Shown here: positions 1 through 10,349 of the stretch, piece after piece
Layout: the number at the start of each line of letters is the position of its first letter
Position numbering within the stretch: position 1 is the stretch's first letter
Source: Coix lacryma-jobi var. lacryma-jobi
Taxonomy: Eukaryota > Streptophyta > Magnoliopsida > Poales > Poaceae
Length of the DNA: 64,000 bases
Assembly (NCBI GenBank): GCA_009763385.1
Contig: CM019823.1
Span: 86,873,104-86,937,103 of the forward strand
Direction of reading: 5' to 3'
Notes under the pieces: generated by a model
The model's database searches: none
What the model was told of the DNA's origin: nothing
The model's input: the letters and a program-made list of their open reading frames with translations, nothing else
Position numbers and translations under genes: made by a program

Positions 1-319
1 CATAATCATGCATGTGTGTGTCATAGTTGTAGATGTTTATCTCTTATCACTCGGTTAACTAACGATATGCATTGCTCCATTATAAATGAACGATACCTTG
101 GAAACTCTTTCCTTGGTGAAATGCTACAACGGATGTATTTTATCTGTGCGCTTGCGGATAATCTCATTTCCTATTTTATAAGGGCAAGATCATAAATACC
201 ATCCACGTCTCTAGTGTTGCTGGTAGTGGTGACAGCCTAGCGTTGAAGGTAATGTTGTTAGATTTGTCTACCTGCATTTCTAGCGTCATTATCTGAAGTG
301 ATGCTAAGAGATGTCCACA
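1..319 (+). repeat. 5' LTR of G1, 3' portion only
   Basis: Nearly identical to the end of the 3' LTR at 9421-9741, differing by a few bases (for example ATGTCCACA here against ATGTCAACA there). It ends in CA directly before the AGCATTTC spacer and the primer binding site. Confidence 0.9.
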
Positions 320-327
320 AGCATTTC

Positions 328-347
328 TGGCGCCGTTGCCGGGGAAC
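328..347 (+). promoter_or_regulatory. Primer binding site of G1 (tRNA-Asp type)
   Basis: TGGCGCCGTTGCCGGGG is complementary to the 3' end of plant tRNA-Asp(GUC) including the CCA tail. It lies eight bases (AGCATTTC) after the LTR end. The same spacer and site occur on the minus strand of gypsy G2 at 44932-44956. Confidence 0.85.
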
Positions 348-594
348 CATATGTGTGATTCCAAAACACATTCCCTGATGTTTGGGAAATCCCTTAAGGA
401 AATCCCATTGCTGAAGCCAATCGTTAAGTTATACGTGTTTCTAAGTTAAGGCCAGGAGATAATAGGATATAAGTTGAATACATAGGAAAAATTGTAGACA
501 CATGTTTATGATAATCGAGCCACACTATTGATCTTTACTCGAACAGGCTCACCCTGTCCTTTGCCTATTTCTTGAATATCTTATTGCAGGGTGA

Positions 595-1540
595 TGTATT
601 ACTGGATTTGATCGACCGGAAAACTACGTTGACAATCCTGAAGTTTTGATCCGAAAAGCCAACGCCAAGCTCAGGAAACCACCAACCACATTGATCGAAG
701 ACACTCAGGCAAGAAGCTCAACACCAGTGTTAGAAGACATGGCTGACAAGACTCTCCGTGATTTCTCTGCGCCAATCACTGTCAACATCAGGACTGGACC
801 AACAGTCAATATCAGAACCGAGGGATTCGAACTCAATCCTTCTCTGATCAACATGGTGCAAGCCAGCCAGTTTTGTGGGAAAGCACATGAAGATGCAAGT
901 GCCCATATCCAACACTTCCTGGAGATATGCAGCACCTTCACTATCAAGGGAGTTAGTAAAGACGCCATCTACCTCCGCTTATTCCCATTCTCACTATTGG
1001 GACGAGCGAGGCAATGGTTCTACTCCAACAAGGACAAAAACACTACATGGGAGACCTGCTCCACTGCTTTCCTAGCAAAGTTCTTCCCCGTAGGCAAGAC
1101 GAATGCACTACGAGCCAAGATCTCAACTTTTCAGTAGCAGTATGATGAATCCGTCCCTGAGGCATGGGAACGCTTTCAAGACAACATATGAGAATGCCCA
1201 CACCACGGCATGGAGAATTGGTTACTTATGCAGACATTCTACCATGGGATCACTTCGAGTGCCCGTGATAATATCGATGCAATTGCTGGAGGATCGTTCT
1301 TGTCAATCACTATCAAAGAGGCCACTGCTCTCGTTGAGAAGATAGCTTCCAACCAAGGATGGAATGAAGAACGCACTCAACCGAAGAAGAGAGGAGGAAT
1401 GCATCAACTCAAGGAAGTAGACATGTTGTCTGCTCAGATTGACCTACTGATGAAGAAGCTCGACGAACGACATCAAGAGAAGAAGGAAGTCATGCACATC
1501 CATGATTCTCGCATGTCTTGTGAAGAGTGTGGAGGCACTG
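595..1540 (+). pseudogene. G1 gag, 5' part, with in-frame stops
   Basis: One reading frame runs from about 595 to the solo LTR and encodes a Ty3/gypsy gag. It has the retrotransposon-gag core (FPFSLLGRARQWFYS, about 990-1035; FLAKFFP, about 1070; YDESVPEAWERFQ, about 1141) and a charged linker with coiled-coil character. No ATG was found in frame near the start. Two stops break it: TAG at 1135-1137 and TGA near 1189. The frame ends at CEECGGT, the first half of a CCHC zinc knuckle, where the solo LTR interrupts it. The second half is at 3497. Gag would form the virus-like particle. This copy cannot encode an intact one. Confidence 0.85.
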
Positions 1541-1882
1541 TGCGGATACATGGATGTATGCCGAGTCTCGAGTGATGAGTGATTGTCAACGGGTTTGATC
1601 GCATGTTCTTTGGCTTGTGTTGTGCAGGCGTCGAGCACGGAGACAGTGATCGAAGGCAAGGTGAAGGTCAAGTAGAGACGTGCCGTGCCGATGGACCGGG
1701 AGCGGTGAAGGGCGGACGTGAGGCTTGGACTGAGGGACCAGTGGCCTGAGGATCAGCTGTGGAGGCTGACAGCCTGGGACAACGACGAGCGGAGACTTGC
1801 GGGCATGGTGTTGCTCGGGGTGAGGACCTGGGGACACGTGTCGGTGGATGGGGTGCACAGGCGGTGCATCCCCTCTATGGCT

Positions 1883-2152
1883 CGGTTTGGTGGTTGAGCC
1901 ACAGAAAAACCACCGAGTGGATGGTTTCCAGGTTTGGGCCATAAAACCTGGGCGCTGATGGTTTCCGAGTTTAGGCCACAAAACTCGGGCTGAGGACGGT
2001 TTCCAGGTTTAGGCCTCAAAACCTGGGTGCTGCGGGTTTGCTGAATTTGGGCCACAAAACTCAGGCGATGGACGACTGGTTTCCCGGTTTGGGCCTCCAA
2101 ACCGGGGGTTGGTCATGAAGGCTGGTTTCCCGGTTTGGGCCTCAAAACCGGG
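1883..2152 (+). repeat. Array of seven short hairpin repeats in U3 of the solo LTR
   Basis: Units of about 24 bp, each an inverted repeat with an 8-base loop of the form (G/A)GGCC(A/T)(C/T)A. Stems differ between units, but the two arms agree. CCAGGTTT pairs with AAACCTGG (1928-1951, 2003-2026), CCGAGTTT with AAACTCGG (1965-1988), CCCGGTTT with AAACCGGG (2083-2106, 2129-2152). CTGAATTT against AAACTCAG (2041-2064) has one mismatch. The first unit has GGTGGTT/AACCACC arms. The array corresponds to the U3 part of the LTR, upstream of the probable TATA region. Confidence 0.9.
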
Positions 2153-2959
2153 GGCGAAGTCCGTGAAAAGGACAAGCGGAGCGGTGGCGGCACGTGGCGG
2201 CAATCGGTGAGGTTGCGTCGAGGCAACGCTACCTGTTGTGCGGGCATGGCCGTCGGATCACCACCTACCACGAGTTGGTCCAGAATAACCCTAGGGTTTA
2301 GCTGGCTCGCTCTGTAATTAGAGAGGGGTAGAGTAGGAAATAGAATTAGGATAAGTCGAGGGAGACACTCTCCTCCCATGCTATCTCAGTCATTTGCTCT
2401 TTTGCTTCTAGGGTTTCCTGCTCTCCCCATCCTCTGCTGTAGCGAACCTGAGATCCACAGAGAAGAGAACAATACCTCTGTGCCCGTGAGATTTTGAGGA
2501 AGTGAGACCATAATTTCACTGTTGTAGCGTGTGGTAGCCACACGGTTGCAAATTCGTGGTTGTGATTCGCGTTTTGTTCGTTTTCTTCGCGGGTTGCTTT
2601 TCTCCACGTTTTTCCCATTGATCGATCTCTCTATTCGGTGCGTTACTTGCAAATCCAATTTGAACCAAGTTGTTCTAGATCGTGAGGCAACTCTTTCCAC
2701 CGAAGGAATTCACCTCTAACCTCACGAGCTAGTAGATCGGTTGATTTTAGTTTCGGGACAAGTTTTTCTTCTTTCCCCCGAATTTCTTCGATTCATCGCT
2801 TTGGAGATAGGTTTGAGCCATGATCTCTTAGAGATAGTTCACTATCCTCCTTGTGACTCCTCTCACCAAGTTTGATCCCTAGAGGATTTGTTTTGGGTGA
2901 GATCGAGCCGAATCGGTGGAGGAACGGGGCTGACACGGGGTGATCGGATGCATGCATCG

Positions 2960-3230
2960 CGGCGACCGGACACTGACACAGTGAGTCCGGTCGTTGAATG
3001 TCACATGCAGTTTTTCCGAAGTTGACCGGACGCTCCCTCTGCTGTGTGACCGGACTCAACACTTGCACTGTTCACTGTTTTGTCACTCTCTGACCGGACG
3101 CTCTGCTTGTGACCGGACGCATCATTCATCGTGAGTCTGGTCGTTTACAGAGAGCTCCCAAAACTGTTTCGGCCTGACCGGACGCGTCCGGTGGGTATTG
3201 ACCGGACGCAGGGTGAGTCCGGTCAGTCCA
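2960..3230 (+). repeat. CGGAC/GTCCG palindromic array in the solo LTR
   Basis: GACCGGACGC-type motifs and their complements recur many times, including near-palindromes of the type GACCGGACGCGTCCGGT. Sirevirus LTRs are known to carry such CpG-rich palindromic repeats. By comparison with C4, the array lies downstream of the TATA box, in the transcribed leader part of the LTR. Confidence 0.85.
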
Positions 3231-3496
3231 GTTTTTGCGTTGTTTTGTCCGCGGTTCGTTCGTTCATTGCCGGTTTTGATTTCCGGTTTTTGCGTTGGAT
3301 TTCTAGAGTTGTGAAGTTTCTCGCTGTGCTTCTTGGAAGCATCCACCCTACATCTAGGGTCATGGACACTTGCAAGCTCTAGGTTTGCTCTTGGGGTTGA
3401 TTCTCGGGACAGTGGTGACAAGTTTCCTAAAGGAAATTTTGAAGCTCCCATTCACCCCCCCTCTGGTCGCTTTCTGGTAGCACTTTCGGTCCTTCA

Positions 3497-3872
3497 CACT
3501 GGCCACTCAGGAAGTAACTGTCTTGAAGTCTAAGAGGATGTGAACTACATCAACAACAACAACAATTATCATCCTCAACAGAATCAAGGATGGAATCAGC
3601 AACAGAGGCCCAACTACCAAGGTAATCACTCAGGTAACTACCAAGGTAACAACTTCAACCAACCGCCTTTAAGAGAAATGACTGTTAATCAAAATAAAGT
3701 TATTGATAATATGTCTAGAAAGATAGCTTCCAATGATAAAATACTAGAAACCATTAATAATAGAATGGAAAGCTTTACTTCTGCTATTAAGAATCAGCTT
3801 AGCTTTAATAAGATGATAGAATCACAAATTTCTCAGCTAGCCGCTTCTGTACCTGTGACCAAAAAAAGGTAA
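3497..3872 (+). pseudogene. G1 gag, 3' part (second half of zinc knuckle and asparagine-rich tail)
   Basis: After the solo LTR the frame resumes as TGHSGSNC, which completes CX2CX4HX4C with CEEC before the insertion. An in-frame TAA follows (about 3532-3534), then a tail rich in Asn and Gln (NNNNNYHPQQNQGW) and a helical segment ending in QLAASVPVTKK. The frame is lost at about 3862 and again at about 3889, each time in a run of seven A residues. Removing one A from each run would connect gag to the protease frame that starts at 3898. The two shifts could be homopolymer slippage in evolution or sequence errors. Confidence 0.8.
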
Positions 3873-3897
3873 GATTCCAGGGAGTCCAAAAAAATTA

Positions 3898-5247
3898 GAA
3901 ACTGCAAATCTTGTAGACATTTTCAATGCAGGAGATTACTTCACGGCACCGTCAAGGCCAAAGTACAGAGGATGGGGAGATGAGAATCTGTCCGAGAAGA
4001 AAGGAGATCCAGGGAGACCTGTCATCCCGATCACCATCGGACCCCATACCTTTGACGAAGCCGTCTGTGATCTTAGAGCGAGTGTCAACATTATGCCTAA
4101 GGTAATCTATGAGAAAATTCATGGTCAACCTTTGTTGTACACAACCATGTGTTTGCAGCTTGCAGATCAGACACTTTGCTACCCCAAGGGAATCCTTGAA
4201 GATGTTCAAGTACAAGTTGGACACTCTTATGTCCTAGTGGATTTTGTGATAGTCGAAACTGGAGGAGATGAAAGAGCATCAATCATCTTGGGAAGACCAT
4301 TCCTAAGTACAGCTAAAGCCATCATCTACACCGAAAGCGCCAAGATCTTCTTCACGATCAACAATAGGAAGGAGAGGTTCAGTTTCAAGAACCGCACACT
4401 CAAGACTCGTGTACACCCACAGACATCATTTGAGTACGAGGATGCACCTGCTGCCCCGAAGAAGAAGAACAACAATAGAAGGAGGAACAAGACGAAGCCA
4501 CAAGAGCAAGAACCATTATGGATGGTCAACACTATTGAACCACCACAAGACACCACTCAACCTCCACTACGCCTTGAGAAGCTGTACGATCCAGGAGTAC
4601 CTGTCATTGACTGCATGATCAAGGAGAGTACCTTCTACAAAACATTCTGCGACATCAGCTCAAATGTCAACATCATGTCTACGGTAACATATAAATATTT
4701 ATTTCGTGATGCACCACTGGAACCAACATACTTGCAGATACAGCTAGCAGACCAAACATTCTGATTTCTGGAAGGAAGGGTGGAAGACGTCATAGTCAGA
4801 ATTAGAGGTCATGAAGTCCCCACAGACTTCTTAGTTCTCGACATGGGAGAAGACGATGATGTCCACCTCATCCTAGGAGGACCGTTCCTATACACTACAA
4901 GTGCAATTATCTACATGAAGCAAGGGGAGATCCATTTTTACTTTCCTGGAGAGAAGGTACGATGCTACTTCATCAACTACATACCTAATGAAGAATCTAA
5001 GAAGAGTAGAAGTGAAAGACGCCGCTATCAACGCCAAAGAAGACAAGCCATCAAGAATGGAGAGGCCAATCACAAGGAAGAAGCTAGTGACACTATCCCA
5101 CAAAAGAAAGAAGAAGAGACACCTCAAGACAGTGAACAGCAGAAAGTAAAGACTCAGACCAAGAAAGTATGGAAGAAAAAGATAGTGCCTAAAGAGGAAC
5201 AACCAGAAACAACTTTCCAAACGTCTGACACACCTTGGGAGGTCTGA
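3898..5247 (+). pseudogene. G1 tandem retropepsin-like domains with basic C-terminal tail
   Basis: One frame from 3898 encodes two protease-like units. The first (about 3960-4400) has CDLRASVNIMPK, where the usual Athila-type active site reads D-L-G-A-S, so the Gly is Arg here, and the flap/second half IILGRPFLSTAKAIIY. The second (about 4590-4990) has CDISSNVNIMS and LILGGPFLYTTSAIIY. It is split by TGA at 4762-4764, probably a CGA-to-TGA change. The Asp is kept in both. A Lys/Arg/Glu-rich tail follows to the stop at 5247. No RT follows. A duplicated aspartic-protease fold in a gag-pro-only element is unusual. Whether either unit cleaves anything is unknown. Confidence 0.75.
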
Positions 5248-5914
5248 ACCAACGGAATGTCCGGTTCGTCGGACCTAAATATCCGAACCTTCACCAAAAG
5301 GTAAAATCGGTAGTTATCCTCATATTTACTTTTCTGCATATTTCTCATATTTAATTCTTAGACATTTACTGCATCATCATATTTAATATTTGCATCATTG
5401 CATCAGCACTTTAATTTCCGCATTGCATTAGAAAAAGAAAATAAAAATAATCATATTGCATTATCGCATTGCATCTAAAAATAAAAACTCTTTAAGCCCC
5501 ATGTGAATATTTAACTGTTTACTGTGGAGGCACAAAAAAATAAATGTTACTTACTTTTTGCATCTGCATATAAAAATAGAAAATCTAAAAATATACATTA
5601 AACTCCTGTTGAATCTTGCTTGCTTAAACATCTATAAGGCTCGATACGACATAAATGGTTTTACTACTAACGCTTAATCAATTCCACGAGCTTTGTTGTC
5701 TATTTGAGTTTAGCAGGAATCAATGAGAAGGCCAGATAACTTCATCCACTCTGGAGAGACGAAACAAACAACTTTCCATTAAGGACCAGAGGAGTGAAGT
5801 ACATCGACGCTACCAAGAGAACAAACACGCAAGCATCTAGCTTGGGGGAAAAGGCTCCCCCGTTATCCGAGGTAATATATCTATATATTTTCGAATTTTA
5901 TTTAAAAATAGAAA

Positions 5915-6045
5915 ACACCAAAAATATGTGAGCACATGAAGGCTCACTCATAAAAATAAAAACCCCAAAAATATATGAGCACATGAAGGCTCACCCTTAA
6001 AAAAAAAAGAACAAAAATATTCAGGCACATGAAGGCTCGACGCTA
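5915..6045 (+). repeat. Three-copy tandem repeat with GAGCACATGAAGGCTC core
   Basis: A unit of roughly 45-50 bp, with core TGAGCACATGAAGGCTCA (or CAGGCACATGAAGGCTCG in the third copy) and A-rich spacers, occurs three times. The core ends are complementary (TGAGC/GCTCA) and could form a small stem. It lies between two AGCTTGGGGGA tracts. Confidence 0.75.
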
Positions 6046-7760
6046 TTGAAGGGATTAGCTTGGGGGAGACGCACCTCCGTTATCTTCGCTATTAAGGTAT
6101 GTTACTATTGCTATTATTATTACTATTATTATTACTACTACTCCATTACTACTATTATTTTTAGCCTTTATATATTCATATATTATATATTAGAGTGTGT
6201 GTGTTTAATATTAGAGTCAATAAAAAGAACAATGATGATCTAGAATAAAAGCTTGCCCTGAAATAATTGAGCTCTAGGATAATAAAAATTAATTTGGATG
6301 GAAATGATGAATAGTTGCTCTGTCGTAATTCTTCTCAAGTGCCTAGTGTTCAGTCTTGAATTTTCCTGAGTTTTGGATAAGATTGTTTTAACATGAGAAT
6401 TTGCTTTGAATTTGAGACTTGTGGGTTGCAAAAGTTTTAACTTAAGTCTAGGTGTTTGATGAGTATGATATGAAAAGGTTGAACTGCTATTTATCTTGTT
6501 CCTAGTGATACTAGAGTTCTGAAGATTTATCTTTTGAAAACTTAAAATTACTACATGATGAGATCCTCTATGATGAGTGTTTGAAATTCCTACCACAACC
6601 TAATATACATGCCTGTTAGACTAGGAAGTCCACTCTTTATATTTACTGCTTGTATATGCATTGAGTATTGTCAAATCGTGTTGACCCTTAGAGACTCGTC
6701 ATGTAGTTAAAATCAAGATCATGTACACACCACCCATATATCCTGCTCCTACACTGGGAGTACGCAACAACATGCCTTCCATTTGGATCCGCTCAAAAAT
6801 GTTTCACTTCTACACTGGGAGTGAACAACAAAAATATTTGCCTTCATCCATATGACCTTTTTATGCCTTCATTGCCATTCATAAATGCTCCAAGTTATCA
6901 TTGTTATCTCTTTAAACATTGTGCTGCAAAAAGATGCATGGAATATGCAAAAGTTATCTAAAAAAAGAAGTGAAAAAAATGGACAAGTGTCCGACAGTAG
7001 AATTAGAGGTATTTTGATACCCACCTGAAAAAAGAAGAAAAAAGAGAAAAAAAAAGATGATAGCCCATGTTGTCTCTAGCAGAAGTTATACCAGAGAGAA
7101 GTATCCACAAGGAGTAAAGTAATCAAAGGTCTATACCCATCATCCATCATTATGTTTTCATTGTCATCACTGTGTTTTCACCCTCACATTTGTTTACCAC
7201 CACTGTTCCACCATACACATCCATTCCACATATAGGTCCACACACATGCACATCTTGATTTGATTGTATGACAAGTTTCTCTGGATCCATGCTTTGACTT
7301 TGCAATATATGCTATGTAAGTATGCACAGGTTGACTCCCACCTATGAACTCCACAAAAAGCTTATTAGTTATAGGGTGAGAGAAGGCACAACATTCACTG
7401 CCTTGGAGAGAATTCACAAATACCACAAATGAGAGACTTGAAAGGATCATATGAAGGAATCTCTGAGTCTTATTTTGAAAATCTTACAAAACTCCATAAT
7501 GAAGGTAGATTGAAGAACTTGAGACATAGTGTTTAACTTGATCATTCTGCTTTTCAAATTGCTCAAGACCCAAGTAAAAGCTACAAGCACCATAGTTGAA
7601 GGTAAGAGGCAAGTTCGAAAGTTGAAACGATTGATTCTAATTCGGAGGAAAATTTTTGTTTGAACACTTGTGTACTTTTGAGGCGTGAAAGCATAGTAGC
7701 AACTCCTGATCCATCATAATATATATCATCTAAATGTTTGCTAAGGGACTAGCAAAGGTT

Positions 7761-7775
7761 AAGCTTGGGGGGACT
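7761..7775 (+). promoter_or_regulatory. Polypurine tract of G1
   Basis: AAGCTTGGGGGGACT lies directly before the 3' LTR start and would prime plus-strand DNA synthesis. Confidence 0.75.
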
Positions 7776-9741
7776 TATTGACAGTAGATAACTCCTATTT
7801 TAAACCATCAACTAACCTCATAAATGACCTGCAATGATCCAAAGAGTATAGCTCTAGGGTTTGATTCTAACGAGTTCCATGAGTTGTGTAGTTCTCACTT
7901 GTTTTATAGGATATTCAATATTTCATCATAAGAAAGTATCTCAAGTGAAGAATCAGAGCACACCAGTGAGACGAGCTCGTCGAGACGATCGCAACGGACA
8001 TATTTGGAGCCCCGGAGCAAGAGTCCTCGATGAATACTACCAGGAAGACTCTGGAACCCTCTAGAAGCCTTATCCATATGAAGATCAGGGGTGTAACAGA
8101 CAAGATTCCAACAGCTACAGAATACCAGAGATATCCAGGGACCAGACAAAAAGAAGACGACAAGGAATCCTTCCACGCCAGGACTCGTTGCGCAAACCAA
8201 CCGAACAAGGACTCAAGACAAACAAGGAAGGTGTTAGAAGACTTGCGAACAAAAGAAGAGGCAAGCGGCGCTAGGGGGAGGCCGGTCGGCCTCAACCCTA
8301 GGCCGGCCAGCCTGGGCCCACATGGAAGCCACCCCTTCTTCGTGCGGCGTGACCTAACCGACCTCTACCTTGTATCTTGGCCGTTGTTCGACGTCGGTTT
8401 GATCCGAGGGCTGTGGTTCATCCCACCGAACTATATAAGAAACCCCAGACCCCCCTCTGTATCATCACATCGAATTCATATCTCATAGCATAGATCAATC
8501 ATTTAGAGTAGAGGTAGCCTAGACAACCAGGAGCTCCACCATCCAAGGGCGTAGCTAGAATAGAATTAGAAGAGTCAAGGAAGCTCGGATTCCGGATCTA
8601 GTCAAGAGGAGCTAGGTAATTAGCCTTGTCTTCTCTCTTGTATCAACATTGTTCTTCTAATTGTTCTTCTAATTGTCTAATTGTCTTCTAGTTCATCATT
8701 TTTGTGTTCTAATTGTGTTCTAGTTCATCTTCTAATCTCTCTAGTTCATCTCTGTGTTCTAATCTAGTTCTAATTGTTCATCTAGTTCTTATTCTTCTTC
8801 TAGTTCTTGTTCTAGTTGATACATGTCATGACTTGTTACTATTTTGTGTTCATAATTATAATGTTCATCGTCTACTTTGATTATATGTCTAGCATAGCTA
8901 GGGTATCTTTATGTTTATGCTCTTGTTTGTATAGCGCTCATTCTGTCGATCGCGGGGTGAGTGGTCAACATTGTGTAAGCGTGGTGCTTATATGTTGTTT
9001 ACCTGCGAATGCACCCTATATTCCGGGCCAGCAAGTGGTAGATTGCGAGGGTGACTATTATAGCCTTGTTGAGTCCTTTGTAGTCCATTCCCCGAATATA
9101 GGGCAAGTAAGACCTGGTCACCCGGAGGTGATAGACTCTGGATCTGATCCTCCATGCGTGATGTCTCCTGCGTATAAATATAAGTTATTCTAACCATGAT
9201 TGCTAAACATAATTGCACTAACGGATGTAGTCTATGACCTATAGTTAGAATCATGTTAGGAAGTTAATCTATCTCTTTCTAGTTTTGGCTACGATCCGAC
9301 CTTGGGTGAGAATGCTCTGTTGGAACTCTTTTATATGGTTTAGTCTGTTCTATTACATTTATCTTATTTATCATTCTTGATTGATTCCTGTGTTGAGTAT
9401 AGATCTAGTGGAACTCTTATCATAATCATGCATGTGTGTGTCATAGTTGTAGATGTTTATCTCTTGTCACTCGGTTAACTAACGATATGCATTGCTCCAT
9501 TATAAATGAACGATACCTTGGAAACTCTTTCCTTGGTGAAATGCTACAACAGATGTATTTTATCTGTGCGCTTGCGGATAATCTCATTTCATATTTTATA
9601 AGGACAAGATCATAAATACCATCCACGTCTCTCTAGTGTTGCTGCTAGTGGTAACAGCCTAGCGTTAAAGGTAATGTTGTTAGATTTGTCTACCTGCATT
9701 TCTAGCGTCGTTATCTGAAGTGATGCTAAGAGATGTCAACA
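7776..9741 (+). repeat. 3' LTR of G1
   Basis: It runs from TATTGACAG to GATGTCAACA. The expected terminal inverted repeat is TGTTGACA/TGTCAACA, so the first dinucleotide has probably decayed from TG to TA. The end matches the partial 5' LTR at 1-319. A T-rich TCTAGTTC/TCTAATTG simple repeat occupies about 8640-8820. Small ORFs inside are not credible genes. Confidence 0.85.
8278..8440 (+). promoter_or_regulatory. G1 LTR promoter: GC-rich inverted repeat plus TATA box
   Basis: A TATA box (CTATATAAG, 8431-8439) is followed by AACCCCAGACCCCCC. About 60 bp upstream is GTCGGTTTGATCC, and about 110-150 bp upstream an inverted-repeat block (GAGGCCGGTCGGCCTC, then AGGCCGGCC). The same order (GC-rich GGTCGG block, GTCGGTTTGATCC, CTATATAA, AGACCCCC) occurs in the G2 LTRs, so this looks like the conserved core promoter of both elements. 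Confidence 0.7.
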
Positions 9742-10349
9742 GCCGCCTGTACCTCCTCAGCCATAGCTCCCGCAGTTCTCGGGTCCCTCCCAGTCTACCT
9801 GGTACTCCACTCCACCTGGAGGGGCCCAGCTCTTTAGTCCGCTTCACACGGGGTGCACGCCATGTCCGACAGTCTCTGTTCGCGTAGACCACCTCTGTGA
9901 CGCGTGACCTGTCTGCCACGTTCAGCGAGCTCACTGGGATTCCTACTCCAGTCCTCCCTTCCTCAGTGTAGACGTCGACAGCTCCTGTGACCTCCACTAC
10001 ACAGACACTACCGAGTTCTGTCGTGTCTTCTGAGCAGACTAAGTCGGTTCCGTCCGAGACTACCGCTACAGTTCAGCCTGAGTTGACCACTATTCCAGAG
10101 CTTCCGCACTCTGATACTCAGGTTGACCCTTCTACAGTGACTGAGCCACAACATACTGAGCAGACCGAGCAGTCAGAGCTGCCAGAGCAGACCCGGATTG
10201 CTTCTCCAGAGCTTCCAGCCACAGAGGGTTAGACTGTCGGCTCGTCTTCATCAGACTCTGAGGCGCTTCTGCAGCAGTTCGAGTTCTCTCAGCGCACTCC
10301 GGAGACAGCTCCTGACTCGTCTGCGCCACCTCCGCCCTCTGATGCTTAG
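9742..10349 (+). pseudogene. C1 accessory ORF, C-terminal fragment
   Basis: A Ser/Thr/Pro/Glu-rich reading frame (clear from about 9987) ends at TAG 10347-10349, with one internal TAG at about 10230. Its end (SSSSDSEALLQQFE then TAPDSSAPPPPSDA) matches the C-terminus of the C2 accessory ORF (SSSSDEAAYLAQFE then SPDSSAPIPPTDP). The upstream part, 9742-9986, matches C2 only across frameshifts. The tail is low-complexity and disordered. Its function is unknown. The rest of the gene was displaced by G1. Confidence 0.7.

Larger units (their letters stand above)
1541..3496 (+). mobile_element. Solo LTR of the C3/C4 Sirevirus-like copia family
   Basis: It starts TGCGGATACATGG and ends GGTCCTTCA, and is flanked by a perfect 5-bp TSD, CACTG (1536-1540 and 3497-3501). 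It matches the 5' LTR of copia C4 (56644-58699) along its length in the same orientation. No internal copia sequence remains, so it is the product of LTR-LTR recombination after a full insertion. Joining the two flanks restores the gag zinc knuckle of G1. Confidence 0.93.
5248..7775 (+). other. G1 internal non-coding 3' region
   Basis: About 2.5 kb of AT-rich DNA without a convincing gene. It holds two purine tracts resembling polypurine tracts (AGCTTGGGGGA at 5839-5849 and 6058-6068), a three-copy tandem repeat (about 5915-6045), an ATT-rich microsatellite (about 6105-6165), a perfect palindrome GGACAAGTGTCC (6981-6992) and A/G-rich stretches near 7020-7060. Blocks around 6981-7070 match the 3' UTR of G2 (25100-25235, opposite strand). 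Confidence 0.7.
1..9741 (+). mobile_element. Gypsy G1: non-autonomous Athila-like LTR retrotransposon (left end outside window)
   Basis: The segment 1-319 is repeated at about 9421-9741, so the window opens inside the 5' LTR and the 3' LTR is complete (7776-9741). Between them lie a tRNA-Asp primer site, a gag relic, two retropepsin-like domains and about 2.5 kb of non-coding DNA. There is no trace of reverse transcriptase, RNase H or integrase. A solo LTR (1541-3496) is inserted in gag. The right flank (9742 on) is the accessory ORF of copia C1, so G1 landed in C1. The left TSD is outside the window. Assignment to the Athila lineage rests on gag sequence style and primer site and is an inference. 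Confidence 0.85.

Noticed and set aside
1753..2379. Overlapping open frames on both strands in the solo LTR
   Set aside because: They are produced by the periodic hairpin repeats. The encoded repeats (Gly, Pro, Asn patterns) reflect the DNA unit.
8640..8820. T-rich TCTAGTTC/TCTAATTG repeats as a possible satellite
   Set aside because: Short degenerate simple repeat confined to the G1 LTR. No higher-order structure.
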